DNA of 64,000 nt, from positions 1-64,000 of the forward strand of contig JABDCS010000008.1 of assembly GCA_013288005.1 (NCBI GenBank). The letters run 5' to 3'. Positions 24,437 to 33,828 of the stretch are shown one piece after another (position 1 is the stretch's first letter; each line of letters opens with the position of its first letter). Under the pieces are notes generated by a model. The model saw only the letters and a list, made by a program, of their open reading frames with translations. It did not search any database and was not told the DNA's origin. This DNA is from Chlamydiota bacterium. GTDB lineage: Bacteria; Chlamydiota; Chlamydiia; Chlamydiales; Rhabdochlamydiaceae. The translations under genes and the position numbers were made by a program.

Positions 24437-25744
24437 ATGTCATGTAATATCTTTAATTGCTGTGTACGTTGCTGTATCGAAAACGATCCGGTTCGGGTTG
24501 CACCCGCACCGGGAACAGCTGCCGCAGCACCCGCCCAACAACCAGGCGTAGCACTCCCTGTTGCGCAAGCGATAATCGCGCAAGGAGCCGCTCCTACACC
24601 CCCAGTAGCACAACCTTATGAACAAACACCCATAATGACCCTGCATGGATCTTTACCATCTCCAGATTATCGTGCGGCTATGGGTCTATTTTCTCGAAAC
24701 ACCTCCCCAGAACTAAGAGTACATAATCCTACTCGCCCAGGAACATTACGCCATCAAGAAGGCCCAGATGAAAATTCAGAAGCGATTACCAACGAATTGA
24801 ATGAACCTTTTAGAGCATTCCCTACCGGTCATTTGCGCGTTCCAACACCCCTTCAACTTCCTCCCTTACGGACTCGAACTCCTTCTTCCCGTACTTCCCG
24901 TAGTCATGACCATCACCGTTCTGCACTTTATACACCTTCTTATCGGGCTAAATCTCCTCAAGATGGATTATTAACAAGAAACAACTCTCCCTCTGCCCAC
25001 GTTTTACAATCTGAGGTTTTACCCTCCCCCGCTCATAGCAAATCTAAAAGTCCCAATGCCCCTATATCGACCCTTGAGTACTTGGCGGTATTCAGAAGAA
25101 GCTCTGTAGCCATTGTACGGCCAGGAGCGGGTGCTGAAGACGCAGAAGAATTTTCCCGTCGCTCCTCAGTTGAAGGTGAAAGCCAAGACAAACCAAGCGC
25201 AGATGTTATGTTTCATGCGCCGGGAAGCCCAAGAGAGTTAACGATTGGCGTTCCGTATTCTGTTACATCCCTGAAGACGAGTCCCTTAAACCGTACTACA
25301 TTAGTTTCAACTATTGGCATGGGAGCAGGTCGGACATTCGCCCCTCCCCGAGTAGATGAGGAAGCTACTAAAGAAAGAAATGTTGTTCTTCGTTTAGCTG
25401 ATAGCACTCCAACATCTATTAGCCCTGCTGTATCAACGTTAAGAAGTGCTCCAAGTAGCATAGGCGCTGGAATAGGCTCTGGCGACATATTTATCCCTTC
25501 TGACTCAGGGGATGATCTGAATATTCGGGAATTAATTACAGATACCCCTACAGAGTTGACTATCGGAGCTCCTTCAGCTCCTACAGCATTTACCGGTGCG
25601 CCTGCTAGAAGTAGGAGTAGTGGTAGAAATGGTAGACCAATACTCGCACCTTTGGCTCAGAGAGGAAACCTCCCACCAACTTTCCAAACATTTGGTGCTG
25701 CGCCTATCATTCCGGCTCTTCCTCTGCCAGCAGAACCTACCTAA
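24437..25744 (+). CDS. Disordered Ser/Pro-rich protein with N-terminal cysteine cluster, candidate effector
   Basis: 435 aa of low-complexity sequence without membrane segments or known domains. The first 13 residues are MSCNIFNCCVRCC, with five Cys. The rest is Pro/Ala/Ser/Thr-rich with recurring short motifs: RNTSP and RNNSP, RRSSV twice (basophilic kinase-like sites), and PRELTIGVP / PTELTIGAP. A cysteine-rich N-terminus on an otherwise soluble protein resembles host-palmitoylated effectors, which is inference. TATAAT (24390-24395) lies upstream. The coding strand is GC-richer than its flanks. Real gene status is supported by length and codon regularity. Confidence 0.7.
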   Translation: MSCNIFNCCVRCCIENDPVRVAPAPGTAAAAPAQQPGVALPVAQAIIAQGAAPTPPVAQPYEQTPIMTLHGSLPSPDYRAAMGLFSRNTSPELRVHNPTRPGTLRHQEGPDENSEAITNELNEPFRAFPTGHLRVPTPLQLPPLRTRTPSSRTSRSHDHHRSALYTPSYRAKSPQDGLLTRNNSPSAHVLQSEVLPSPAHSKSKSPNAPISTLEYLAVFRRSSVAIVRPGAGAEDAEEFSRRSSVEGESQDKPSADVMFHAPGSPRELTIGVPYSVTSLKTSPLNRTTLVSTIGMGAGRTFAPPRVDEEATKERNVVLRLADSTPTSISPAVSTLRSAPSSIGAGIGSGDIFIPSDSGDDLNIRELITDTPTELTIGAPSAPTAFTGAPARSRSSGRNGRPILAPLAQRGNLPPTFQTFGAAPIIPALPLPAEPT

Positions 25745-25860
25745 TTCTTCTATAGCGTATTTCTTGGATTTGGATGTGATAAACATCCAAATCCTCCTTA
25801 ACAAACAGAGATAAAAGTTGACTTCTTGAAGGATAGGGAAATTTCGTGTAGATTGCAGCT

Positions 25861-26379
25861 ATGCGTTTATTACCTGCTTTCCTGCTCGCTTTTTTTGTGA
25901 GCATTTTTTCTCATGCCTTTTGGCCCGAATTCCCCCTCATGTGTTTCTCGCCTTTTCTTGCCCTTGTTTGTCTACGTTTGCCACTATTAAAAAGCTTATG
26001 GCTAACCTTATTTGCGAGCCTTTCTCTTGATCTACTATCATCAGGGGAACGGCTTGGTTTCTATTTGATTCCCTATATGTTCAGCATTTTATTACTGCAT
26101 CGCCATAAAAAGCATTTCTTTGAAGAGCAGCTCATTTCTTTTGCCCTATACACCGCGATCATCTCCAGTTTCACTACCTTATGGATGACCCTCTTTTCCC
26201 TTGTCAATGGACCTAAATTATCCTGGTCATGGCAATTTTTTGCTGTAGATCTTCTTCTTTTACCCTGTATGGATGGTCTTATGGGATTTTTTCTTTTTAT
26301 CCTTCCTTACCGGGCCTTTCGTTTGTTGAAAAAAACGCCACATTGGCGGATTGGCTTTTTACGCATGAGGAAATCATGA
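25861..26379 (+). CDS. MreD-like small integral membrane protein
   Basis: 172 aa with about five hydrophobic helices and a positively charged C-terminus (RLLKKTPHWRIGFLRMRKS). Size and layout resemble the MreD/RodZ-associated membrane family, with a charged-residue-poor core and a LSLDLLSSGERLGFY turn similar to the LxxDLLxGxxxG motif of MreD. Chlamydiae use an MreB-based division machinery, so a relative is plausible, but no partner gene is adjacent. It overlaps the inositol monophosphatase start as ATGA and is likely co-transcribed with folD. Confidence 0.55.
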   Translation: MRLLPAFLLAFFVSIFSHAFWPEFPLMCFSPFLALVCLRLPLLKSLWLTLFASLSLDLLSSGERLGFYLIPYMFSILLLHRHKKHFFEEQLISFALYTAIISSFTTLWMTLFSLVNGPKLSWSWQFFAVDLLLLPCMDGLMGFFLFILPYRAFRLLKKTPHWRIGFLRMRKS

Positions 26380-27164
26380 TCTCTCCTTCTCAACTCACCT
26401 TAATGGCCACCCATGCTGCGCTACAAGCTGGCGCCCTTCTCGCAAGAGGATTTGGAACTTCCTTTACTTTTTCAAGTAAAACGGAAGGCAGGCAAAACCT
26501 TGTCACAGAATTCGATTATGCTGCAGAAAAAATGATCATCGACTTTCTTCGAGTAAGAACACCAGGTTGCGCCTTTCTTGCAGAAGAAAGTGGTCATACA
26601 AAAGGCACATCTGAATTGCTTTGGATTGTCGACCCCCTTGACGGAACTGTAAATTTTGCTCATGGAATACCTTTTTTTTGTATCAGCATAGCCGCGGTAT
26701 GGCAAAACGAGATCGTAACTGGAGTCGTCTACCAACCCCTCTTACATGAATTATTTACGTCGACAAAAGGTGAAGGTGCTTTCCTCAATGGACAGCCTAT
26801 CCGAACATCCCAAAACAGATCGCCGGATCAAGCTCTTGTTACAACAGGTTTTCCTACCAATGTAGAAGATGATCCACGCGGGTGCATTGAAACTTTCAAC
26901 CAGATGTTAGAAAAAGGTTTTCCTATCCGCCGCCTTGGGTCTGCAGCCCTAGATTTGGCTTATATCGCCGCTGGACGATTTGACGCGTTTTGGGAAGTGA
27001 AACTCTCTCCGTGGGACTTTGCTGCAGGATGCCTATTGATTGAAGAGGCAGGTGGACAAGTGACAGATTATGAGGGCAATTCTCTTTCTCCGCAGGATGC
27101 CAGTACGGTATTGGCTACAAACGGCGCTCTCCACCCTCTTATGCTTGAGGTGCTCAAGCAATGA
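26376..27164 (+). CDS. suhB: Inositol monophosphatase family protein
   Basis: 262 aa. Signature 1 WIVDPLDGTVNFAHG (about residues 87-101), the metal-binding EES in FLAEESGHT, and signature 2 WDFAAGCLLIEEAGG are intact. The family is Mg-dependent and Li-sensitive and acts on inositol phosphates or, in SuhB, on transcription-complex factors. I start at 26376 (GAGG five bases before); an earlier frame extension would lie inside the membrane protein. It overlaps folD as ATGA. Confidence 0.93.
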   Translation: MISPSQLTLMATHAALQAGALLARGFGTSFTFSSKTEGRQNLVTEFDYAAEKMIIDFLRVRTPGCAFLAEESGHTKGTSELLWIVDPLDGTVNFAHGIPFFCISIAAVWQNEIVTGVVYQPLLHELFTSTKGEGAFLNGQPIRTSQNRSPDQALVTTGFPTNVEDDPRGCIETFNQMLEKGFPIRRLGSAALDLAYIAAGRFDAFWEVKLSPWDFAAGCLLIEEAGGQVTDYEGNSLSPQDASTVLATNGALHPLMLEVLKQ

Positions 27165-28024
27165 TGATCCTCGACGGTAAAGCCGCTGCAAAAAAAGTGC
27201 AGAATGCAATTGCTCTAGAGATTGCCCAAAGCAGTTTAAAACGCCCTCCTGGGATCGCCTTTGTTCTTGTCGGCGATAATCCTGCTTCTAAAAGTTACAT
27301 CAAAACTAAAAAAAAACGCTGTCAGGAAATCGGTTTTCAATCTTTTGACCAAGAGCTTCCCGCAAATATCCCTGAAGCCCAACTTCTCCAATCAATTCAA
27401 CGTCTCAACAATGACCCTCAAGTTGATGGTATTCTTGTCCAACTCCCTCTTCCTTCTCATCTCAACTCTATAAAAGTTCTACAAACGGTTGATCCTTCTA
27501 AAGATATCGACGGCTTCCATCCCCTTAATATGGGTAAACTCCTCTTAGGCCAAGAAGGGGGGTTCTGGCCCTGTACTCCATACGGCATCCTTGAACTATT
27601 ACATCAATATGAGATCACTCTCGAAAATAAACATGTCGTGATTGTAGGAAGAAGCAATATTGTCGGAAAACCATTAGCTGTACTCTGTGGACAAAAGCGT
27701 CCTGGACTCAACGCCACCGTTACTTTGGCGCACAGTCAAACGCCCAATCTTGCCTCTTACTGTAAGTCGGCTGATGTTCTTATCGCAGCTGTTGGTTCGC
27801 CTCATCTCATCAAACAGAATATGGTTAAACAAGGGGCCATCGTCATCGACGTAGGCATTACTCGATCTACTAGCGGACATCTAGTAGGTGATGTGGATTT
27901 TGAAGCCGTAGCTCCTCTAACATCAGCCATTACACCTGTGCCTGGGGGCGTAGGTCCTATGACGATTGCTATGCTGCTAAAAAATACCTGGGAAAGTTAC
28001 AAAAGACGTTTTGACTCTGACTGA
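27161..28024 (+). CDS. folD: Bifunctional methylene-THF dehydrogenase/cyclohydrolase
   Basis: 287 aa, typical length. The substrate-site motif SKSYIKTKKKRCQEIG (about residues 44-59, with the catalytic Lys), VDGILVQLPLP, the NADP-binding VIVGRSNIVGKPLA and the C-terminal TPVPGGVGPMTIAML are all present. It interconverts 5,10-methylene-, methenyl- and 10-formyl-THF in the cytosol. Its start overlaps the phosphatase stop (ATGA), and the downstream transglutaminase-like gene begins four bases past its stop. Confidence 0.97.
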   Translation: MMILDGKAAAKKVQNAIALEIAQSSLKRPPGIAFVLVGDNPASKSYIKTKKKRCQEIGFQSFDQELPANIPEAQLLQSIQRLNNDPQVDGILVQLPLPSHLNSIKVLQTVDPSKDIDGFHPLNMGKLLLGQEGGFWPCTPYGILELLHQYEITLENKHVVIVGRSNIVGKPLAVLCGQKRPGLNATVTLAHSQTPNLASYCKSADVLIAAVGSPHLIKQNMVKQGAIVIDVGITRSTSGHLVGDVDFEAVAPLTSAITPVPGGVGPMTIAMLLKNTWESYKRRFDSD

Positions 28025-28027
28025 TCA

Positions 28028-28624
28028 TTGAAACTATTTTTGGCGGCAAGCCTCACTTTCTTATGGGGAGAAAAGGAATTTGTCGTAATTGAAGATGTTT
28101 ATCCAGCTTCTTTCGCTACGACGCCTCATGGATGGGTACCTACTTCCCTCTATGCTCATGAGATTTTGCTTATCGACCCCTGCTCTTATCCTCTACTTCT
28201 CTCGTCGTATGAAAAATTTAAATCCATTCTTGCCAATATTCCTTCTCAGAACCTTTTCTCTATTCTCTCCGTAATGAGCACTTATCTACATACAGAAGTC
28301 TTTACGATCTCCCACAATCGCAAGCAAACGATTAGGGACGAGATTGCCCTGCAGAAATGCCCTTGTCTACCTTTGGATTTCTTCATTGCTAAGAGAATTG
28401 GAGTTTGTCGTCATTATGTTTTGATGGCTGCTTACCTTCTAGCCCAATTGCAAGTGGATGAGGCCTTCATTTTTCCTAAGATCTGCATCGTGCGTCAGAA
28501 TTTATCCTCGGGCCGGCATGCTTGGTTACAAATTGGGGAATGGCATTTTGATCCCTATTGGAATCTCATTCTGAACCTTAACAACCCCGCAGATAAAGAA
28601 TTTCTTCATCGACTCTACAAGTAG
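28028..28624 (+). CDS. Transglutaminase-like (papain-fold) protein
   Basis: 198 aa from a TTG start with a hydrophobic lead MKLFLAASLTFLWG. A transglutaminase-core triad is visible: Cys127 in RIGVCRHYVLM, His164 in GRHAWLQIG and Asp175 in WHFDPYW. The microbial family includes proteases and amide-bond-modifying enzymes, with no predicted substrate here. The hydrophobic lead may be a signal peptide, suggesting an envelope or exported protein, or may reflect the wrong start. It immediately follows folD, apparently at the end of the operon; 132 bases separate it from rnr. Confidence 0.65.
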   Translation: MKLFLAASLTFLWGEKEFVVIEDVYPASFATTPHGWVPTSLYAHEILLIDPCSYPLLLSSYEKFKSILANIPSQNLFSILSVMSTYLHTEVFTISHNRKQTIRDEIALQKCPCLPLDFFIAKRIGVCRHYVLMAAYLLAQLQVDEAFIFPKICIVRQNLSSGRHAWLQIGEWHFDPYWNLILNLNNPADKEFLHRLYK

Positions 28625-28756
28625 GGGGCAAAGATCGAATTCTAGAAGGTTTTTGTCGATAAAGTTTTGTTTTTACATGCCTTATGTGCAAAAATTTCTA
28701 TTGTGTTAGTTGATACCTAATTCGCTTTAATTTAGCTGACTGACTATACTGACTTC

Positions 28757-31012
28757 ATGATCAAAAAAAAGCCAAACCCTGTTCAACCTACCCTTAAAGA
28801 GCAACGCCTGTCGGAAAATCTACGAAAAACTCTTTTGCAATTCTTTGAAGGCAAACGTTATGAACCCATGGGCAAATCAGCCATTCTTACCCGTCTGGGC
28901 ATCCCGAAACCTCTTCATGCAACCTGTCGAAAAATTTTAGACGATCTCGTTGAGGAAGGAGTCCTCCTAATCAAAAAAAATCAACTTCAGCTGCCTATCC
29001 AAAAAACTGAGGGCCTGCGGGGTATTTTACGCACGCATGCCCGTGGATTCGGTTTTGTTATACCTAGCCATCCAGAAGACTCTCCAAAAGATATTTTTAT
29101 CCCTAAACATGCCATTACCGACGCTGTCGATGGAGATCTTGTAGAAGTCGAGGTTTCCCCTACGTCAATAGACTCAGAGAAAGGGCCAGAAGGGAGAATT
29201 CTTAGCATTATTAAACGCGGCAGAAGTCAACTAGGCGGTATTGTCCAAGAAATAGGACAAGCAGGAGCACTTCACATTTATGCGCCTCTTTTAGGAAGTA
29301 GCCGTCCCATTGTTGTTAAAGGCTCCGCAGAAAAGCGAATAATTGGTGATAGAGTCATTCTTCGGATGACGAACTGGGGAAAAGAAGGCAGTCCGGCAGT
29401 AGGAGAGATTACCCATTGTTTGGGTCATATATCCGACCCCTCAATCGACGTTAAAGCTGCAGCTGAGGAGTTTGGTCTCTCTCAAACATTTCCTCCAGAA
29501 TGTGTAAAAGAAGCCCTTAAAATTGGAAAAAAAGTTAAGCCTTCCGATCTAAAACAAAGAGAAGATTTACGCGATTTAGAATGTTTCACGATCGATCCTA
29601 AAACTGCACGCGACTTCGATGATGCCATCTCTCTTTCTGTTGACAAAGAGGGACGCTTTTATTTGGGTGTCCATATCGCAGATGTTGCGCATTATGTAAA
29701 ACCCGAATCCCATCTGGATATCGAAGCCTTCCATCGCTGCAATTCCACCTATTTTCCTGGCTCATGTATTCCGATGTTGCCAGAAGAACTTTCCAACCAT
29801 CTTTGCAGCCTAAAACCCCAGGTAATGCGCTTAACAGTCTCTGTTATGATGACATTTGATAAAGAGGGAACCCTTCTTGATTCGCGCATTGCTCGAACGG
29901 TGATCAAAAGTAAGAAACGGTTCACTTATGAAGAAGCAAAACAGATCCTCGATGGTAAGAAAAAAAGCCCCTACGCTTCTTCTCTTGCCCTAATGGAAAA
30001 ACTCTGCTTACTCCTTAAAAAGAAACGTCGAGAACGAGGAAGTATTGATTTTTCTCTTTCAGAAGCCGTTATCGAAATTGATTCACACGGATCACCTCTT
30101 GGAATGAAGATCGTCGAGTATGATATCTCGCACCAGCTAGTCGAAGAGTTCATGTTAAAAGCCAATGAAACCGTGGCTACTTACTTTGCCAAACGCAACG
30201 CTCCAGTTCTTTTTCGTGTTCATGAAGAGCCTCCCGAAGAAAATAAACAAGAATTCTTTCAACTTGCACGTAGCTTAGGCTATCTCCTTCCTTCAAGTCC
30301 CACGCAGCAAGATCTTCAGGAGCTATTTGCTAAGGCGCAAGGAACTCCTTTTGGTCAACAACTCTCTGTTAGTTTTATTAGGAGCATGAAATTAGCCATT
30401 TATTCTCCTGAAAATATTGGCCATTATGGACTCGCTCTAGAGAATTATTGCCATTTTACCAGTCCTATTAGACGCTATAGTGACCTCATTACGCAACGGC
30501 TCCTTTTTAATGAGCAACCCGAAGGGAGCGATTTAGAAGCCATCGCTCGAAAATGTTCAGAGCAAGAACGCATCTCCTTCAAAGCTGAATCGAGCGTTAA
30601 AGCCTTAAAAAAACTGCGCCTTCTCGATCAATACTTCAAGGAGGACCCGGAGCGAGTCTATCCAGGTTCTATCAATCGAATTAAACCTTTCGGTCTTTCA
30701 TTTGAAATTCCTCTTCTTATGTTAGAGGGTTTTATCCATATTTCCGAGCTTGGAAATGACTATTTTATTTACGATGAAGCACGCGGGATTCTTATTGGGC
30801 GCCATACAGGCTTAACGTATTCTGTGGGTAAAGAAATTCCTGTTCGTGTTGTAGTGATTGATTTTATTGTACAAGAGAGTAAGTGGGAACTTGTAGGTGG
30901 AGGAAAAAAACCCTCTCGGCCTTCTCAACGACAGGACAAGGGCAGTAAAAGCGGGATGCATCCCTCTAAATTTGGAAAATCTTCTGCTAAAAGAAGGAGA
31001 CGATTGAGATGA
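28757..31012 (+). CDS. rnr: Ribonuclease R
   Basis: 751 aa. An N-terminal helix-turn-helix and two cold-shock-like domains precede the RNB catalytic domain (CFTIDPKTARDFDDAIS near residue 280, with the Asp cluster, and HFTSPIRRYSDLI further on), then an S1 domain and a Lys/Arg-rich tail (KSSAKRRRRLR). It degrades structured RNA 3' to 5', contributing to rRNA and mRNA turnover in the cytosol. The stop overlaps the first DUF502 start (ATGA). Confidence 0.96.
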   Translation: MIKKKPNPVQPTLKEQRLSENLRKTLLQFFEGKRYEPMGKSAILTRLGIPKPLHATCRKILDDLVEEGVLLIKKNQLQLPIQKTEGLRGILRTHARGFGFVIPSHPEDSPKDIFIPKHAITDAVDGDLVEVEVSPTSIDSEKGPEGRILSIIKRGRSQLGGIVQEIGQAGALHIYAPLLGSSRPIVVKGSAEKRIIGDRVILRMTNWGKEGSPAVGEITHCLGHISDPSIDVKAAAEEFGLSQTFPPECVKEALKIGKKVKPSDLKQREDLRDLECFTIDPKTARDFDDAISLSVDKEGRFYLGVHIADVAHYVKPESHLDIEAFHRCNSTYFPGSCIPMLPEELSNHLCSLKPQVMRLTVSVMMTFDKEGTLLDSRIARTVIKSKKRFTYEEAKQILDGKKKSPYASSLALMEKLCLLLKKKRRERGSIDFSLSEAVIEIDSHGSPLGMKIVEYDISHQLVEEFMLKANETVATYFAKRNAPVLFRVHEEPPEENKQEFFQLARSLGYLLPSSPTQQDLQELFAKAQGTPFGQQLSVSFIRSMKLAIYSPENIGHYGLALENYCHFTSPIRRYSDLITQRLLFNEQPEGSDLEAIARKCSEQERISFKAESSVKALKKLRLLDQYFKEDPERVYPGSINRIKPFGLSFEIPLLMLEGFIHISELGNDYFIYDEARGILIGRHTGLTYSVGKEIPVRVVVIDFIVQESKWELVGGGKKPSRPSQRQDKGSKSGMHPSKFGKSSAKRRRRLR

Positions 31013-31635
31013 TCAAAAAGTACTTTGTTACTGGTCTCGTGATTCTTTTACCACTGGCAGTAACAATTGCCATCATCATATTCGTTGTAAATTTTCTGAC
31101 TAAACCCTTCATGGAGAGTGTGTCTCATCTACTCTTGCATTATGGCTTTAGTTCCCAGTTCATCCTCTACAGCAGCAAAGTATTGATCTTAGTTGCTCTT
31201 TTCGGATTTACGGTAATGTTAGGCATGGTGACACGGTGGTTTTTCATTAAAAGCCTCTTCCGTCTTGGTGACAAGATTCTTCACCGCATTCCCCTTGTCA
31301 ATACCGTATACAAAACGTCGCAAGATATCATTAAAACCCTCTTTGTTTCAGATCGCTCCTCCTTTAAACAAGTCGTGATGGTCGAATTTCCTCGTGCTGG
31401 TATCTATGCACTTGGCCTCGTCGCTCGCGAATCTCCTCCTTCCTGTTCTTCGAAGGCTGGAGTCAATCTGATTTCTGTCTTAATTCCTACAACACCCAAT
31501 CCAACTACAGGATTTCTACTCATGATGAAAGCCGAAGAGCTTCATTTCATCGATATGAAACCTGAAGATGCGATTAAGTATATTGTTTCATGCGGTGTGA
31601 TTATACCCGAAGAGAAGACCTCTATTCTCACATGA
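31009..31635 (+). CDS. DUF502 membrane protein (first of two)
   Basis: 208 aa. Two N-terminal membrane helices (ITGL-type opening YFVTGLVILLPLAVTIAIIIFVV, split here, and a second near residue 60) with a soluble tail holding GDKILHRIPLVNTVYKTSQDI, the family signature RIPLVxxxYxxxxD. Function of DUF502 is unknown; plant relatives (LCV-like) exist. Coupled by ATGA to rnr and to its own paralogue. Confidence 0.85.
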   Translation: MIKKYFVTGLVILLPLAVTIAIIIFVVNFLTKPFMESVSHLLLHYGFSSQFILYSSKVLILVALFGFTVMLGMVTRWFFIKSLFRLGDKILHRIPLVNTVYKTSQDIIKTLFVSDRSSFKQVVMVEFPRAGIYALGLVARESPPSCSSKAGVNLISVLIPTTPNPTTGFLLMMKAEELHFIDMKPEDAIKYIVSCGVIIPEEKTSILT

Positions 31636-32291
31636 AAAAATATTTCATTACGGGACTTATCATCCTTCTTCCTTTTGCCTTAACGATTATTGTGGCTATT
31701 TGGCTTTTTGATTTTCTTACTGAGCCCTTTGCAGGTATGGTGGAACACCTAATTGTTTCATTTGAGCAACAACACGGTATTGACGTTAAAAATCACGCCG
31801 TTTCCGTGATTATCTTAAGCCGCGTTATCGTCGTCGTTTTTATGGTAGCCCTAACCTTCTTACTGGGTATTCTAGGGCGAAAATTCTTCTTCAATACAAT
31901 TCTCCATTTCTCTCAAAAGCTCTTTGCACGAATCCCCATTATCAAAACCATTTACACCATTTCGCACGATGTAACAAAAAGCCTTCTACGAGAGGGCAAA
32001 TCTACCTTTGATAAAACTGTACTTATCCCTTTTCCTCGCCCTGAAACGCATGCCTTAGGTCTTGTTACAGGCGAATTACCCTTGGCGCTAAAAAATGCTA
32101 TCTCCGATAAGATCGATCTTGCCGTATTTGTTCCCACTTCTCCTCATCCAATTTCGGGTTATATCCTCTTAGCTTCAAAAAAAGAACTCGTAGATGTCGA
32201 AATGACAACCGAAGAAGTATTTCGTTACCTTATTTCTTGCGGTCTCGCCCAGACAGAGACAACAGGCAAGTCGCCATCTGTGTCGCCATGA
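31632..32291 (+). CDS. DUF502 membrane protein (second of two)
   Basis: 219 aa and clearly paralogous to the preceding gene: the same KKYFITGLIILLPFALTI opening and FARIPIIKTIYTISHDVTKSL core. Start at 31632 by ATGA overlap with the upstream stop. The tail is slightly longer. The pair suggests a hetero-oligomer or a recent duplication; sequences have diverged in the loop between helices. Coupled by ATGA to the holC-like gene. Confidence 0.85.
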   Translation: MKKYFITGLIILLPFALTIIVAIWLFDFLTEPFAGMVEHLIVSFEQQHGIDVKNHAVSVIILSRVIVVVFMVALTFLLGILGRKFFFNTILHFSQKLFARIPIIKTIYTISHDVTKSLLREGKSTFDKTVLIPFPRPETHALGLVTGELPLALKNAISDKIDLAVFVPTSPHPISGYILLASKKELVDVEMTTEEVFRYLISCGLAQTETTGKSPSVSP

Positions 32292-32698
32292 ACATCATTT
32301 TCCTAACAATTCGCAACACCCAAGAAAAATTATCTAAACTATGTGCTATTGCCCACCGTTATTTTGAAGCTAAAACGCCTCTACTTTTTATGACTAGCGA
32401 CGATAAAGCCCGCGAATTCCTAGATGATCTGCTTTGGAAAATGCCTATAGATAGTTTCCTCCCCCACACTGCTACCAATATGCCCTGTAAAGACCTGATA
32501 GCGGTGACAAGTGCTCGACAAAATGTAAATGAAGCTAGAACGATTTTTAATTTGACCTCAGACCCTCTAATAACCGAACTCCAAGCTACAACAATTTACG
32601 AGTTCGATGAATCCGCTTCTACACTACGTAGAAAAATCTCAGAAGAGCGTTTCAACGTCTACAGGCAAAAAGGCTATGCAATTAGCACTGAAACCTAA
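32288..32698 (+). CDS. DNA polymerase III chi-subunit-like protein (HolC-like)
   Basis: 136 aa. The fold signature of HolC is seen in the N-terminal strand MNIIFLTI, AHRYFEAKTPLLFMTSDDKAREFLDDLLWKMPIDSFLPH (typical chi helix and PxSFLPH block, split here), and a short C-terminal basic part. HolC bridges clamp loader and SSB. I start at 32288 (ATGA overlap with the second DUF502 gene); the earlier frame extension is spurious. The call is a resemblance and the family is divergent in Chlamydiae. Confidence 0.7.
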   Translation: MNIIFLTIRNTQEKLSKLCAIAHRYFEAKTPLLFMTSDDKAREFLDDLLWKMPIDSFLPHTATNMPCKDLIAVTSARQNVNEARTIFNLTSDPLITELQATTIYEFDESASTLRRKISEERFNVYRQKGYAISTET

Positions 32699-32953
32699 GA
32701 GAGCGTTTTAAAAGTGAAGAATTATTTCTTTTGATAGACTATCTAAACCATTTCCCTAGTTACTCTGTCTTGAAAATTATCCAAAATTGAGAACTTTCCC
32801 TACAATCCTGTCTACCTTCTAATTTGAGTATTATCTAAAAATCTAAATCAATATTTAACACTGAAAATTAATTAAAAAAAACTCGATTAATTGATATTTT
32901 AGACGTGATTTATTATTATCCTCTAAACAAATAATTTAAAATAGTTAAAAAAA

Positions 32954-33619
32954 ATGACCAGTCCATTACGTGAAAATCATTCTCCAGATCAACGCTCTCC
33001 CCTCCTCTCTGCTGCACAAAATATTATACCTTTGCAACACCAAAAAAAATTTTATGAATGGCGATGCGATCGGATAAGAGAGTTTTCTATTCGCACAAAC
33101 GAGGAGGCAGGGCGTACGCATTCTTTGCTCGAGGATTTATCTTTGATCGATAAGCTTATTCCTTACATGCACCAAAAGCTTGAGAGGCTGCCAAGATCTA
33201 TGGATTTTAAAATCCAAGAGCAAACTTGTGAAAAGATAAAAGAGATCTACTCTACTTACCTCTTACCAGATACCCTTCCTGCAAGACATTGTCTCTATTT
33301 CTCGTACATTATGTGGGAATCCATTCCTTGGCATGCTATAGCTTTTTTAGAGAATTCAGAGAGCTCGAGCAGTTCTTCTCCCTCATACAATACATCTTTC
33401 AGTTCGACTCCAGCTCCCGCTCTTTCCTCTTCGGTCTCAGAATTATCCAGTTCCTCTCCTCTACGTCGATCTCCTGCATATTCAGAGTTTCTTACTCATG
33501 AATCAACTTCCTCGCAGACTGCCCCAGTTTCTCAAGACACTTCCCTAACACAATTAGCTCCTCCTCTTCGCCGATCTCCTACTTATATTAAGCTACCTTC
33601 TGCTGCACGACCATCTTAG
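32954..33619 (+). CDS. Unknown tandem-family protein 1 (Ser/Pro-rich tail)
   Basis: 221 aa. Residues 65-128 (LIPYMHQKLERLP... then ARHCLYFSYIMWESI) match the shared module of the next three genes, most divergent here. The tail (about 132-221) is Ser/Pro-rich with two LRRSPxY repeats (basophilic phosphosite-like) and is probably disordered. There is no signal peptide or membrane segment. The stop codon lies in the edge of a dispersed repeat. I recognise no known family. The layout, a compact helical module plus a disordered tail, suggests an effector, without proof. Confidence 0.6.
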   Translation: MTSPLRENHSPDQRSPLLSAAQNIIPLQHQKKFYEWRCDRIREFSIRTNEEAGRTHSLLEDLSLIDKLIPYMHQKLERLPRSMDFKIQEQTCEKIKEIYSTYLLPDTLPARHCLYFSYIMWESIPWHAIAFLENSESSSSSSPSYNTSFSSTPAPALSSSVSELSSSSPLRRSPAYSEFLTHESTSSQTAPVSQDTSLTQLAPPLRRSPTYIKLPSAARPS

Positions 33620-33680
33620 AGGGTGGTGCAAAAGAAATATTTCATCGCCTTTACAGTTTCCCCAAAAAAATCGAAGAAAT
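33618..33680. repeat. Partial copy of the dispersed element
   Basis: AGAGGGTGGTGCAAAAG followed by ATATTTCATCGCCTTTACAG aligns with the copy at 22551 (AGAGGGTGCATCAAAAG, TTTCATCGCTTTAAGAG). No paired right arm is seen. Confidence 0.5.
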
Positions 33681-33828
33681 TCAATCGCAAAAATCTTCCA
33701 AAAAACTCTTATGAATATATTTTTCGTGAAATAAATTTAAATTTAATGTTAAGAATATTTTTCACTTCTGATACTCCAATTTTTATGTGGGGATTGGTGA
33801 AAATTACTACTTCGAATTTCGTTATAGA

